Positions 25,391-36,363 of a DNA stretch of 64,000 nt are shown here, piece by piece. Both the position numbers and the translations under genes were made by a program. A model generated the notes under the pieces. The model did not search any database. It was not told the origin of the DNA and saw only the letters and a list, made by a program, of their open reading frames with translations. Each line of letters starts with the position of its first letter. The first letter of the stretch is position 1. Source of the stretch: JARFQW01 sp963842955 (lineage in GTDB: Bacteria; Pseudomonadota; Gammaproteobacteria; Steroidobacterales; XN24). The stretch spans positions 124,001 through 188,000 of the forward strand of contig CAWJIJ010000008.1 of NCBI GenBank assembly GCA_963842955.1, written 5' to 3'.

Positions 25391-27601
25391 ATGGGAACAC
25401 AGACGGATCAGTTTCTCACTGAGCTGAGCGGTGCCCGCTGCGCGGTACCTTTTCAGTACCTGGGTCTGCATGACGAGGGGCAGGGCAAGGGGCTTGTTCT
25501 TCGCGTGTTCCTGCCGGCGGCGGCGGGGGTGGAAGTGATCGATCCCGGCACGGGGGATCCCATTGGCCGTATGCAACGAAAGGCGGGTTCCGACCTGTTT
25601 CTGCTGAATCTGCCGGATCAGTCCGAATTTTTCCCTTATCAGCTCCGGGTGGAGCGAGGCGGCAAGGTTGTCGAGGAAGACGACCCGTACCAGTTTCGAC
25701 GGTCCGCCTTCGCCAGCGGACCAATGGATCACAACCGCCTTTATCGGCAGCTGGGCGCCCACAAAGCCAGCCTCGCGCGCGAGGGGGGCGGAGAGGTGGA
25801 CGGCGTTTTGTTTGCCGTTTACGCGCCCCATGCCCGCAGGGTCAGCATCGTCGGGCCATTCAACGACTGGGATGGCCGCCGGCACCCGATGCAGAGCTCT
25901 TACGAGGGAACCTGGCGGCTGTTCGTTCCGGGACTGGACGCCGGGGCGCTCTACAAGTTCGAGATTTCCGGCCCTGACGGGCAGATGATCCCGCTGAAAA
26001 CCGACCCTTTTGCCCGGTTTTGCGAGCAGCCCCCCGGCAACGCGGCCATCGTTCATGACGACGAAGCCTATTCCTGGTCGGTGGAGGATCTGCGCTGGTG
26101 CGAAGCGCGTCGAAGTGGCGGCTTCAGGGCCGATCGGCCCCTGGCGATCTACGAGGTCCATCCGGGGTCCTGGCGCCGCAAGGACGGCCGGTCGCTGAGC
26201 TACCGGGAGCTCGCCGACGAGTTGACCGCCTATGTTCGGGACATGGGTTACACCCACATCGAGCTCATGCCGGTCATGGAACATCCCTTCGAGGGTTCCT
26301 GGGGTTACCAGGTCACCGGCATGTTCGCCCCCACCAGCCGGTTTGGGCCGCCCGACGATTTCAAGTACTTCGTGGATCGGTGCCACCAGGCGGGCATCGG
26401 TGTCATTGTCGACTGGGTGCCGGCTCACTTTCCGGCCGACGATCACAGCCTGGGCCGCTTCGACGGGACACCGCTGTATGAGCACTCCGATCCTCGCCGG
26501 GGCTGGCACCCGGACTGGGATACCTATATCTACGATTTCGGCCGCTGGTATGTCCGGGATTTCCTCGTCAGCAGCGCCATGTTCTGGGTGGAGCATTATC
26601 ACGTGGATGGCATCCGCGTGGATGCGGTGGCGTCCATGCTCTATCTCGACTATTCCCGCAATGCCGGGGAGTGGACGCCGAATATGTTCGGCGGCCGGGA
26701 AAACCTCGAGGCCATCGACTTCATCAAGCGGATGAACGAAACCCTGGGCGGCGAGTACCCGGGGGTCCTCACGATTGCCGAGGAGTCCACTGCCTGGCCG
26801 GGGGTTTCCCGTCCCACCTTCGACAAGGGCCTGGGATTCGGCTTCAAGTGGAACATGGGCTGGATGCACGACACGCTCAGCTACATGTCCCGCGACCCCA
26901 TACATCGCCGTTTTCACCACGGTGATCTGACTTTCGGCATGGTCTACGCCTACGATGAGCGTTTCGTCCTGCCCTTGTCCCACGACGAGGTGGTATACGG
27001 AAAGGGGTCGCTGCTGGGCAAGATGCCCGGCGACGACTGGCAGAAGTATGCCAATCTGCGTCTCTACTACGGCTTCATGTACGGACACCCGGGCAAGAAG
27101 CTGCTGTTCATGGGGGGCGAGATCGGCCAGGTCCGGGAGTGGAACCATGACGGGGAGCTGGACTGGTTTCTGTTGGAAAATGCTCCCCACAAGGGGCTTC
27201 AGGCCCTGGTGCGGGACCTCAACCGGCTGTACACCCAAACACCGGCGCTGTTTGAGCTGGACGACAGCCCGGAGGGTTTCGAGTGGCTGGATTACACAGA
27301 CGCCGACCAGGGGGTGGTCAGTTTTGTGCGTTATCCGGACGGGCAGCGCAAGGACCATGTGATCGTGGTCAGCAACCTGACGCCCGTGGTTCGCCATGAA
27401 TACCGGATCGGTGTGCCGGGTACGTCCCGCTACGAGGAGATCCTCAACACGGATTCGGAGTTTTACGGGGGCAGCAACGCCGGCAATGCCGGCGGACTCG
27501 ACGCGGAGCCGGTTCCGGCTCACGGCCGCGATCACTCCCTCAGCGTTACACTGCCCCCGCTTGCCACGGTCTATCTGAGGCCGACGGGCGTCAGCGACTG
27601 A
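25391..27601 (+). CDS. glgB: 1,4-alpha-glucan branching enzyme
   Basis: A 736-residue GH13 enzyme (E. coli 728) making alpha-1,6 branches. It has an N-terminal GlgB-N domain (1-~115), a CBM48 domain (about 120-220; FAVYAPHARRVSIVGPFNDWDGR), and a TIM barrel with HVDGIRVDAVASMLYLDYSR (nucleophile Asp), TIAEESTAWPGVS (acid/base Glu) and LPLSHDEVVYGKGSL (third Asp). A C-terminal beta domain follows. It lies 57 bp after glgP and 48 bp before the likely glgX start, so the three are probably one operon. There is no glgC or glgA in the window, so any glycogen synthesis genes are elsewhere. Confidence 0.98.
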   Translation: MGTQTDQFLTELSGARCAVPFQYLGLHDEGQGKGLVLRVFLPAAAGVEVIDPGTGDPIGRMQRKAGSDLFLLNLPDQSEFFPYQLRVERGGKVVEEDDPYQFRRSAFASGPMDHNRLYRQLGAHKASLAREGGGEVDGVLFAVYAPHARRVSIVGPFNDWDGRRHPMQSSYEGTWRLFVPGLDAGALYKFEISGPDGQMIPLKTDPFARFCEQPPGNAAIVHDDEAYSWSVEDLRWCEARRSGGFRADRPLAIYEVHPGSWRRKDGRSLSYRELADELTAYVRDMGYTHIELMPVMEHPFEGSWGYQVTGMFAPTSRFGPPDDFKYFVDRCHQAGIGVIVDWVPAHFPADDHSLGRFDGTPLYEHSDPRRGWHPDWDTYIYDFGRWYVRDFLVSSAMFWVEHYHVDGIRVDAVASMLYLDYSRNAGEWTPNMFGGRENLEAIDFIKRMNETLGGEYPGVLTIAEESTAWPGVSRPTFDKGLGFGFKWNMGWMHDTLSYMSRDPIHRRFHHGDLTFGMVYAYDERFVLPLSHDEVVYGKGSLLGKMPGDDWQKYANLRLYYGFMYGHPGKKLLFMGGEIGQVREWNHDGELDWFLLENAPHKGLQALVRDLNRLYTQTPALFELDDSPEGFEWLDYTDADQGVVSFVRYPDGQRKDHVIVVSNLTPVVRHEYRIGVPGTSRYEEILNTDSEFYGGSNAGNAGGLDAEPVPAHGRDHSLSVTLPPLATVYLRPTGVSD

Positions 27602-27649
27602 CGCGACGGCTCATCGGGTCGGGCAGGCTGCCATCCGGAGGAAGAACGA

Positions 27650-29791
27650 ACGAACACGAAAGTTCCGCAACTCGATATAGGCCGCCTCCTGCCGGGTTCA
27701 CCAGATCCACTGGGCGCAACCGTCACGCGGGACGGCGTGAACTTCGCGGTCTTCTCCGCCCACGCCGAGTCGATCGAGCTCTGCGTATTCGACAGCAGCG
27801 GCCGGCGGGAGCTCGGCCGGGCCGACATGGCCGTCAGAACCGGGCACATCTGGCATGGGTTCCTGCCGGAAGCCGGTCCGGGTCTGGTCTACGGGTTCCG
27901 GGCGCATGGCAAGTACGCACCCCGGCAGGGGCACCGGTTCAACAAGCACAAGCTCTTGCTGGACCCGTATGCTCACCGGCTGATCGGCAGCTACCGGGAC
28001 GAGCCGGCCGTGTTCGGTTATGCCATGGGCTCGGCTGACGAATGGCGCCCCGACACGGCTGACAGCGCGCCGTTCGTGCCAAAGGCGGTGGTGATGGATC
28101 CAGCCTACGACTGGCGGGGAGATACGCCGCCGGAGGTGTCCTGGGACCGAACAGTCATCTATGAACTCCACGTGCGCGGTTTCACGCAACGCCATCCGGA
28201 GGTTCCCGCTCACCTGCGAGGCCGTTACCTGGCACTCGCCCACCCCGCGGTCGTGGACTATCTGCTGGATCTGGGGATCACGGCCGTCGAGCTGCTGCCG
28301 TGCCAGGCGTTTCTGTCCGAGGCTCACCTGGCTGAAAAGGGCTTGTCCAACTACTGGGGTTACAACCCCGTCGCGTTCTCGGCGCCCCATTCCGCCTACG
28401 CCCTGGCGGACCCGGTCCGGGAGTTTCGGGAGATGGTCCGGGTACTGCACTTAGCCGGTATCGAAGTGATCATGGACGTCGTGTACAACCACACCGCCGA
28501 AGGGGATCATCGCGGCCCGACGTTATCGCTGAAGGGTCTGGACAACAATAGCTACTACGCGCTCTCGTCAACGGACCGGCGCTTCTACGAGAACTACACG
28601 GGCTGTGGCAACGCCCTGTCGCTGGATCATCCGGACTCGCTGCGCCTGGTGCTCGATTCGCTGCGTTTCTGGGTGGAAGAGATGCACGTGGATGGATTCC
28701 GGTTCGACCTGGCGACCACGCTGGGACGGGAGAACGGGCGCTTCGATCAGCGGGCGGCGTTTTTCAAGGCCATACACCAGGATCCGTTGCTTCGCCGAGT
28801 CAAGTTGATCGCCGAGCCCTGGGACATCGGACCGGAGGGCTACCAGGTGGGGGGCTTTCCAGTCCCCTGGGGGGAGTGGAACGATCGCTATCGGGATGCG
28901 GTTCGGGGCTTCTGGCGCGGAGACAAGGGCTTGCTGCCGGAATTCGCCGAGCGCATTGCGGGTTCCAGCAACCTCTTCCGGCACCCCGGCCGGTCGCCAG
29001 GGGCCAGCATCAACTTCCTGGCCTGTCACGACGGTTTCACGCTTCACGACACGGTCAGCTACGCCTCCAAACACAACGAAGCCAACGGCGAGGGCAACCG
29101 GGATGGCGACAACCATGCCGTTTCCTGGAACTGCGGCGTAGAAGGCGAAAGTAGCGACCCCGCCATCCTGCGCCTCCGGGAGAGACAGAAACGCAATCTC
29201 CTGGGTACGCTGCTGCTGTCCCAGGGAACCCCGATGCTCCAGGCGGGGGATGAATTCGGGCGTACGCAGCGCGGCAACAACAATGCGTACTGCCAGGACA
29301 ATGAAATTTCATGGGTCGACTGGCAATTCAGGCGAGGTGGAAAAAGCCTCAAGCGACTCGTTCGCGAACTGATCCGCTTACGCAAATCTCATCCGGTATT
29401 CAGGCGGACGGATTTTCTTGCCGGCACCCAGCACCCCGAGTCGCAGCTGAAGGATGTCACGTGGCTTGCGGCCGATGGCAACGAAATGACCGAAAGTAAC
29501 TGGCATGACGGCAGCCGGCAGTGGCTCGCGGTGCTCCTTGACCGCACCCGGGTCGCCGAGCGGCGGGCCGAGCTCGAGAGTGACGCGGCGGGCGACAGTT
29601 TCCTGGTGTTGTTCAACGCGAGCGGCGACGACCTCGAATTTACGCTGCCTTCGCCAATAACCAGCCAGGTCTGGGAGGTCGTGTTCGATACCTCCGAGGA
29701 AGCGGCGGCCGTACCCGCGACGGGCTACAGAAAAGGCCACGCGTATTTGCTGCACCGCCGCTCAATGGCACTGCTGGCAGATCGCGGCTGA
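27650..29791 (+). CDS. glgX: glycogen debranching enzyme GlgX, start codon unclear (possible ACG)
   Basis: An isoamylase-type GH13_11 enzyme that removes limit-dextrin branches. Catalytic motifs: VDGFRFDLATTLGR (nucleophile Asp), LIAEPWDIGPEGYQVG (Glu), and ACHDGFTLHDTVSYA (Asp). The N-terminal CBM48 reads DIGRLLPGSPDPLGATVTRD then GVNFAVFSAHA. The first standard start in frame is GTG 27737 (684 residues), but it would remove the conserved DIGR..PLGATVT segment, which is encoded in frame upstream. ACG at 27650, 7 nt after GGAGGA (27637-27642), gives 713 residues and the typical N-terminus TNTKVPQLDIGR. A mutated or misread ATG at this site is the simplest explanation. Confidence 0.9.
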   Translation, partial: TNTKVPQLDIGRLLPGSPDPLGATVTRDGVNFAVFSAHAESIELCVFDSSGRRELGRADMAVRTGHIWHGFLPEAGPGLVYGFRAHGKYAPRQGHRFNKHKLLLDPYAHRLIGSYRDEPAVFGYAMGSADEWRPDTADSAPFVPKAVVMDPAYDWRGDTPPEVSWDRTVIYELHVRGFTQRHPEVPAHLRGRYLALAHPAVVDYLLDLGITAVELLPCQAFLSEAHLAEKGLSNYWGYNPVAFSAPHSAYALADPVREFREMVRVLHLAGIEVIMDVVYNHTAEGDHRGPTLSLKGLDNNSYYALSSTDRRFYENYTGCGNALSLDHPDSLRLVLDSLRFWVEEMHVDGFRFDLATTLGRENGRFDQRAAFFKAIHQDPLLRRVKLIAEPWDIGPEGYQVGGFPVPWGEWNDRYRDAVRGFWRGDKGLLPEFAERIAGSSNLFRHPGRSPGASINFLACHDGFTLHDTVSYASKHNEANGEGNRDGDNHAVSWNCGVEGESSDPAILRLRERQKRNLLGTLLLSQGTPMLQAGDEFGRTQRGNNNAYCQDNEISWVDWQFRRGGKSLKRLVRELIRLRKSHPVFRRTDFLAGTQHPESQLKDVTWLAADGNEMTESNWHDGSRQWLAVLLDRTRVAERRAELESDAAGDSFLVLFNASGDDLEFTLPSPITSQVWEVVFDTSEEAAAVPATGYRKGHAYLLHRRSMALLADRG

Positions 29792-30080
29792 GGGTTTCGG
29801 AAACCCGAGTGGCTTGATCTGTGCTTTGTCGCTATTCTCTCCAAACGGCATCGGACCGGGCCGGCGACGGCCGCGCGCGGTTTTCGATGCGCCAACGAAC
29901 GCACACATAAACAAAAATGCCGGAATGCAAGGTGATGGGGGGAGACGAGGCGTCCGCAGGTCCTGCGGAGCTCGTGGCCGTTTGTGCATCTGCAGCAAAT
30001 CGCGCAGCCTTCCCGTTGATTGGCATTCCTTTCGTGAGCAGGTTGCCGGAAGCCCGGCGACGGCATGGGTGGAGAATTCT

Positions 30081-33000
30081 ATGTCCGTTCTGAAGTCCGT
30101 AAGGAAATTGGGTCTTCTGATCGTTGTCGCCGGCCTCGGTGCCGCGGGCTGCGAGACCGATGTCGACGGGTCCAGTGGGCCGGCAGTCGACGAGGTCCCG
30201 CCGCAGACCACAACGGCGGATTTCAGTCAGGATAGTGCAGGCAGTTTCGTGCAGGGCACGTCGCCCTATACGGCGTCATTCGACAATGGCGTCCGCACCG
30301 GCGGTGTCTGGCTGGTCCAGGAGGGTGAGACGGGTGTGGTGCGGTTCACGACCCCGGCCCGCGAAGTGGACTTTACGGTAACCCGCAACCCCGAGCTTTC
30401 CGCGGCCGCCGCCCTGTTTGCCAAGGCCGCTTCGCCCTTCGCGACGTTCCGCAAGACCACCTGCGGCGTCTCCGACCAGGGGCTGGACAACGGCGAGGCC
30501 TTCGGGGCTTCGGTGTTTGCCCGCGGCGGCTTCAACGACTGGGCCAATCCGCCGGTGCCGGAGTCCCAGTTCTTCAATTTTGGCGGCAACATTTACCAGG
30601 CCGAGTTCGAGGTCGTTGCCGGCGACTACGAGTATAAGGTGGCGACGTCGGACTGGGACACCTATGCCCGGGCGGCGGATCCGACCCCGATTGGCTCTGC
30701 GGTCACGCTCGACATCGAGGGGGAATTCGGCGGCGCCAACGGCACGATCAGCTTCGCCGAGGATGGCTGCTACAACTTCACCCTGGATGCTACCGATCCG
30801 GCGCTGCCGGTGCTGACGGTGACCGAGGTGATCCTGGACGACGGTTCGACGCCGCCCGGCGGCGGCGGACCGGTCGAATGCGGCGTCTCCGACCAGGGGC
30901 TCGACAACGGCGAGGCCTTCGGGGCTTCGGTGTTTGCCCGCGGCGGCTTCAATGACTGGGCCAATCCGCCGGTGCCGGAGTCCCAGTTCTTCAATTTTGG
31001 CGGCAACATTTACCAGGCCGAGTTCGAGGTCGTTGCCGGCGACTACGAGTACAAGGTGGCGACGTCGGACTGGGACACCTATGCCCGGGCGGCGGATCCG
31101 ACCCCGATTGGCTCTGCGGTCACGCTCGACATCGAGGGGGAATTCGGCGGCGCCAACGGCACGATCAGCTTCGCCGAGGATGGCTGCTACAACTTCACCC
31201 TGGATGCCACCGATCCGGCGCTGCCGGTGCTGACCGTCACGAAGGTCGAGGGCGATGACGGCGGCGGTGGAACCCCGGGACGCGAGTGTGGCGTGGAAGA
31301 CCAGGGGCTGGACAACGGCGAGGCCTTCGGGGGTTCGGTGTTTGCCCGCGGCGGCTTCAACGACTGGGCCAATCCGCCGGTGCCGGAATCCCAGTTCTTC
31401 AACTTCGGGGACAATCTCTACAGAGCGGAATTCGAGGTCACGGCGGGGGACTACGAATACAAAGTCGCGACCAGCGACTGGGACACCTATGCCCGGGCGG
31501 CGGACCCGACCCCGCTGGATACGGCGGTGACCCTGGATATCGAGGGGGAATTCGGCGGCGCCAACGGCACGATCAGCTTCCCGGCTGACGGCTGTTACAC
31601 GTTCGACCTCAACGCCGCGGATCCGGCGCTGCCGGTGATGACCGTCACCGAGGCGGATCTCGGCGGCGGCGGTCCGGGTCCTGAGCCCCAGGGAACGGAC
31701 GTCACCATCCTGTTCGCCGATGGCTCCAGCGAGGCGCTGGATACCATTACGGGCGACTCGGCGACCCCGGTATCGGTTTCCCGCATCGGGCCAGCAGTCG
31801 CCCGTTTCCGGGATCGAGATTGCCGCCGGGGACTCGGATGTTGCGGTGGAGAACTTCACCTGGACGGCGAATCCTAAGGGATGTTCCGCCCAGCGAGCCG
31901 GTGACGATCTTCTATCACCGGGCGGATGGTGACTACAGCAACACGGTAATCACCGTGGACGGGCAGGATTACGCCTGCGAGCCGACTGCCGACAGCAGCT
32001 TCGGCTGCTCGGCGACGGTCGAGACGCTGGCCAACAGCCCGGTACAGTTCACCGTGACCAACAATGGGGAGCCGGATCCCACCGGCACCTTCGAAGGCGG
32101 CACCGGCGGTGCCGATGACAACGTCTATGCGTTCTCCGGAAACAGCCAGGCGGTTACCGGCACGCTCGCCGGGACACCGGGCCCGAACGAAGTCATCCTC
32201 TACTACAAGCGGGACGACGACGCCTATGACGGTTGGACCGTACACCTGTTCCCGACCGGCTTGCCGGGCTGGACGAACTTCAACCCCGGCCTGTGCGTTG
32301 TGGAGGGTGTCGATCCCGAACTCGGCGGGTTCTTCCGGATCACGCTGCCGCCGAATGACTGTTACGATGCCAATCCGCCGGCCCTGGATACGTTCCCCGA
32401 GGAACTGGGCTTCATCATTCACCGGGGCGACGAGAAAGACCCGGGGCCGGATCAGTTCATCCGTATCGCGGAGACCGGCAACATCGCCTTCGTCACCTCG
32501 GGTGTCGATGCCGTGGGGTCCGCGCCGCCGAGCACGGGCGGCATAAGCGTCACCGGTGCCGGGGCGCACTGGTCCACGGCAGACACGATTCTCTGGAATC
32601 CGCCGGCGGAGGTCACCACGGTCGAGCTGTTCTGGTCCTTTGACGCGTCGCTGGCTCCGGGTGGAGAGGACTTCACCGGAAACTTCGAGTCCGCTGTGCT
32701 TTCCGCGGGAACCAACCCGGCCTTGACGAATGAGCTGGATCTCAACAGCTACGCGGCGTGGTCGCTGCCATCCGATGTGGCCGACCGGGCGGCTGACGTC
32801 GTACGGGCGCAGGTCGTCGTGTTGGGCCGCGACGCTGTCGGCCTGCCGGTTGCCGCGACCAACGTCCAGGTTCAGAACGTGCTCGACGATCTCTATGCGG
32901 AGGCGGCGCAGGACGCCGTGCTGGGTCCGGACTACAGCGGCGGTTCGCCAACGGTCAGGCTGTGGGCGCCGACGGCGCTGCCCGACCCGGGCGTGACCCT

Positions 33001-36000
33001 GAACATCTATGCTGCCGACGGATCGCTGTCGGACCAGGTGGCCATGGACTACGAGGAGGCGTCAGGAATCTGGTCGGCCAGCGGCAGCTGGGATCGGCAG
33101 TTCTACACCTTCTCGCTGCAGGTCTTCTCTTACGTCACCGGCCGGATCGAGACCAACGAGGTGACCGATCCGTATTCGGTGAGCCTGTCCACCAACAGCG
33201 CGCGCAGCCAGTTTGTGAACCTGGCGGATGCGGACCTCAAGCCGGCGGGCTGGGACGGGCTTGCCAAGCCGCCGCTGGAGGCCGCGGAGGACGTGGTTGT
33301 CTACGAGACGCATATCCGCGACTTCAGCGTGAGCGACGAGCTGGTGCCGCCCGCAGACCGGGGCAAGTACAACGCGTTCCTGACGGCCAATAGTGAAGGT
33401 ATGTCGCATCTGGGCAACCTGGCTGCCGCCGGACTGACCCACTTCCATGCCCTGCCGGCCTTCGATATCGCGACGGTCAACGAGATCGAGTCGGAGCGGG
33501 TCGAGCTGGATTCAACGGTGCAGGCCTTGTGTGACGCGAACCCGGCGGCCGCCGGGCTGTGCCCGTCGAGTTTCGGTTCAATTCGGGAACTCCTCGAGTC
33601 ACTGCCACCGGAGTCCCAGGAACAGCAGCAGGTCACGACCTGGCTGAAGGACCTGGACGGCTTCAACTGGGGCTATGATCCCTACCACTACGGCGTTCCC
33701 GAGGGTAGCTACGCCTCGGATCCGGAAGGCGTGACCCGCATTGTCGAGTTCCGCCAGATGGTCCAGGCGCTCTCGGGTATCGGCCTGCGCACGGTGATGG
33801 ACGTGGTTTACAACCACACCAACTCGTCCGGACAGAACGACAAGTCGGTTCTGGATAAGGTCGTGCCCGGCTATTACCACCGCCGCGACCGGAACAGCGG
33901 ATCGGTCCTGAGCGACTCATGCTGCCCGGATACGACCACCGAGTTCGCCATGATGGAGAAGCTCATGTCGGACACGCTCGCGACCTGGGTCAGCGAGTAC
34001 AAGGTGGATGCCTTCCGTTTCGACCTCATGGGATTCCATCCGAAGGCCGTGATGGAGCGGGTGCGTGACCGGCTCACGGCACTGGAACCGTCCATCTACC
34101 TCTACGGTGAAGGCTGGAATTTCGGCGCGATCGCGAATGACCGGCGCTTCGTGCAGGCCACCCAGGCCAATATGGCAGGTACCGGCATTGGTACGTTCAC
34201 TGACCGGCTGAGGGATGCCGCCCGTGGTGGCGGTCCCTTCGACAGTGGTGTCGCTCATGTCCGCAGCCAGGGCTTTATCTCCGGTGGTGGCTATCAGGCC
34301 AATGCGGAGAACGACGCCTCTGATCAGGCGTTTATCGACGAGGCTCTGCTGTCTGCCGATCAGATTCGTGTGGGTATGGCCGGCAACCTGAAAACGTTCC
34401 AGTTCGAGGACCGGACGGGAACCGTGGTCACGGGAGCGGAGGTGCCATATGGCAGCGATCCCGCCGGCTATGCCGACGATCCGCAGGATATCGTGACTTA
34501 CGTGGGTAAACACGACAACGAGACCCTCTGGGACATCAGTCAGTACAAGCACCCCGAGGGCCTATCCAACGCCGAGCGCATCCGGGCGCACAGCGTTGGC
34601 AACAGCATTGTCGTGCTGTCGCAGTCGGTGCCGTTCATCCACGCGGGCCAGGACCTGTTGCGGTCGAAGTCCATGGATCGGAACAGCTTCGATTCCGGCG
34701 ACTGGTTCAACCAGCTGGACTTTGCCTTGTCCGAGAACAACTGGAACAAGGGGTTCCCGCCGGCCCAGGACAACCAGGGCAACTACGAGGTCCTGCCCCA
34801 GCTGATCGGGGATCCGACGATACCCGTGGACACGACGGCGCTACAGGGAACTGCGGCCACCTTCCAGGAGCTCCTGGAAATCCGCAACAGCAGCGTTTTG
34901 TTCAGGATGCGCAGTGCCGAGCAGATCAATTCCCGGGTGACTTATCACAATACGGGTCCGGATCAGGTGCTTGGACTCATCGTCCAGCGGCTCGACGGTT
35001 GCGAAGGCCAGGGGCTGGTGCCGGAGTTCGGTTCGGTCGTGACCGTTGTGAACGCCAACAACGCCGACCAGACCATCGCCCTGTTTACGGATGAGACCTT
35101 TACCCTGCATCCGGTGCAGGCGGCCTCGAACGACACCGTCGTTCAGACCGCAACTCATGACACCAACGGGTTCTTTGTGCCGGCACGGACCACCGCGGTC
35201 TTTGTTCAGCCTCCCAGCGGCGAAATCTGTGTCGCCAACGGCGGCTTTGACAGGGACACGGCATTCTTGAGGGGCGGCTTCAACGACTGGGCCGATCCGC
35301 CGACGCCGGAGACCGCCTTCGTGAAGGTGGGTACGTCCAGGGTGCAGGAAGTGACCGTGGCCATGCCGGCCGACACGATTCAGTACAAGGTCGCGTCCGC
35401 CGATTGGGCCACCATCAACTGCGGCGGTGAACAGGACGTGACGGACCCCGTGGATGTCATGGTGGACACGCCGGCGACTCTGCAGTGCAATCCGAACCCG
35501 GCCAATCTGTCCACGAGCTTTGCCGCGGCAGATGACTACAAGTTTGCGCTCGACATCACCGATCCGTCGGCTCCGGTTCTGACCGCCAAGCTCCAGATCG
35601 GTGATGAATTCGGGACGACCACGGCGTTTGTTCGGGGCGGCTTCAATGACTGGGGCGCCGACAATGCTCTGGCAGCGGTTTCCCCTTCGGTCCTTGAAAC
35701 CACGGTGTCCATCGCGGCGGGAGACTACGAGTTCAAGGTTGCCGAGGCGGACTGGACCACCATCAACTGCGGCGGTCCGGAAGAGACCTTGATGCCGGTG
35801 GCCCTGACCGAGGCTACGACCCTCAGCTGTGGGAACAATCCGGGTAACCTCCAGCTCAGTATCGCCGATGCCGGGGACTACAAGTTCACCCTCGACATTA
35901 CCTCGACGTCGAACCCGATCCTCACCGTGGAGCCACAGGTCGGCGCTGCTTTCGACACGACCCAGAGCTTCATTCGCGGCGGCTTCAACGATTGGGGAAC

Positions 36001-36280
36001 CGGCTCTCCCCTGGCTGATCCGGGTGACGGGACCCTTCAGGTCGTGGTCCCCATTACTGCGGAGACCTACGAGTTCAAGGTGGCCGCAGAGGACTGGGCC
36101 ACCGTGAACTGCGGATCGGTGAACGGCACGCCGCCCGTGGTCCCGGGAACTGCGGCTGTCCTGAGCTGCGGTGCCAATCCGGGGAATCTCTCCATCGCAG
36201 TAGGTGCCGACGGGGACTATACGTTCAGCCTGGATCCGACCAATCCGGGGAATCCGGTGCTGACGGTTACCGGCCCTTAG
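30081..36280 (+). CDS. pulA: giant modular lipoprotein pullulanase, frame broken twice
   Basis: The ATG at 30081 gives a lipoprotein signal (MSVLKSVRKLGLLIVVAGLGAAGC; Cys24, Glu at +2). Three near-identical ~136-139-residue RGGFNDW modules follow (from residues 128, 267 and 403). After two frame changes (near 31780 and 31879) come a CBM41-like region (FYHRADGDYSNTV, LYYKRDDDAYDGWTVHLF), an N-terminal beta domain and the GH13 pullulanase core: VMDVVYNHTN, DAFRFDLMGFH (nucleophile Asp), YGEGWNFG (Glu), VGKHDNETLWD (Asp). Three diverged C-terminal RGGFNDW modules end the protein. Removing one base at each site gives a continuous 2,065-residue product, about twice Klebsiella PulA. It would cut alpha-1,6 bonds of starch or pullulan at the cell surface. 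Confidence 0.88.
30462..31660 (+). repeat. three tandem ~410-bp repeats encoding RGGFNDW carbohydrate-binding-like modules
   Basis: Units begin at 30462, 30879 and 31287 (periods 417 and 408 bp). Copies 1 and 2 are almost identical at the DNA level over about 340 bp, including long runs with no change; copy 3 is clearly related but has many synonymous and some amino-acid changes. Each unit encodes Cys-Gly-Val at its start, FARGGFNDWANPPVPESQFF, EYKVATSDWDTYARAADPTP and an ending LPVLTVT; units are joined by Gly/Pro-rich linkers. Confidence 0.95.
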
Positions 36281-36303
36281 GACCGAAGCACATTGACGGC
36301 ATA

Positions 36304-36329
36304 CGGGCCCGGCCATGTGGTCGGGCCCG
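36304..36329 (+). terminator. hairpin after the pullulanase gene
   Basis: CGGGCCCG and CGGGCCCG flank GCCATGTGGT, forming a strong stem 24 bp after the pullulanase stop. It is followed only by TTCAT, so it is a weak intrinsic terminator at best. Confidence 0.5.
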
Positions 36330-36363
36330 TTCATATACCGACTCCCCGTTTCTGCAAACCTGA

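Noticed and set aside
25121..27535. 804-codon open frame antisense to glgB
   Set aside because: Shadow of glgB in a GC-rich genome; the composition is odd (Val/His/Arg rich) and no motifs are visible.
30276..31859. 527-codon antisense frame over the pullulanase repeats
   Set aside because: The repeated structure simply mirrors the sense repeats; no independent evidence for coding.
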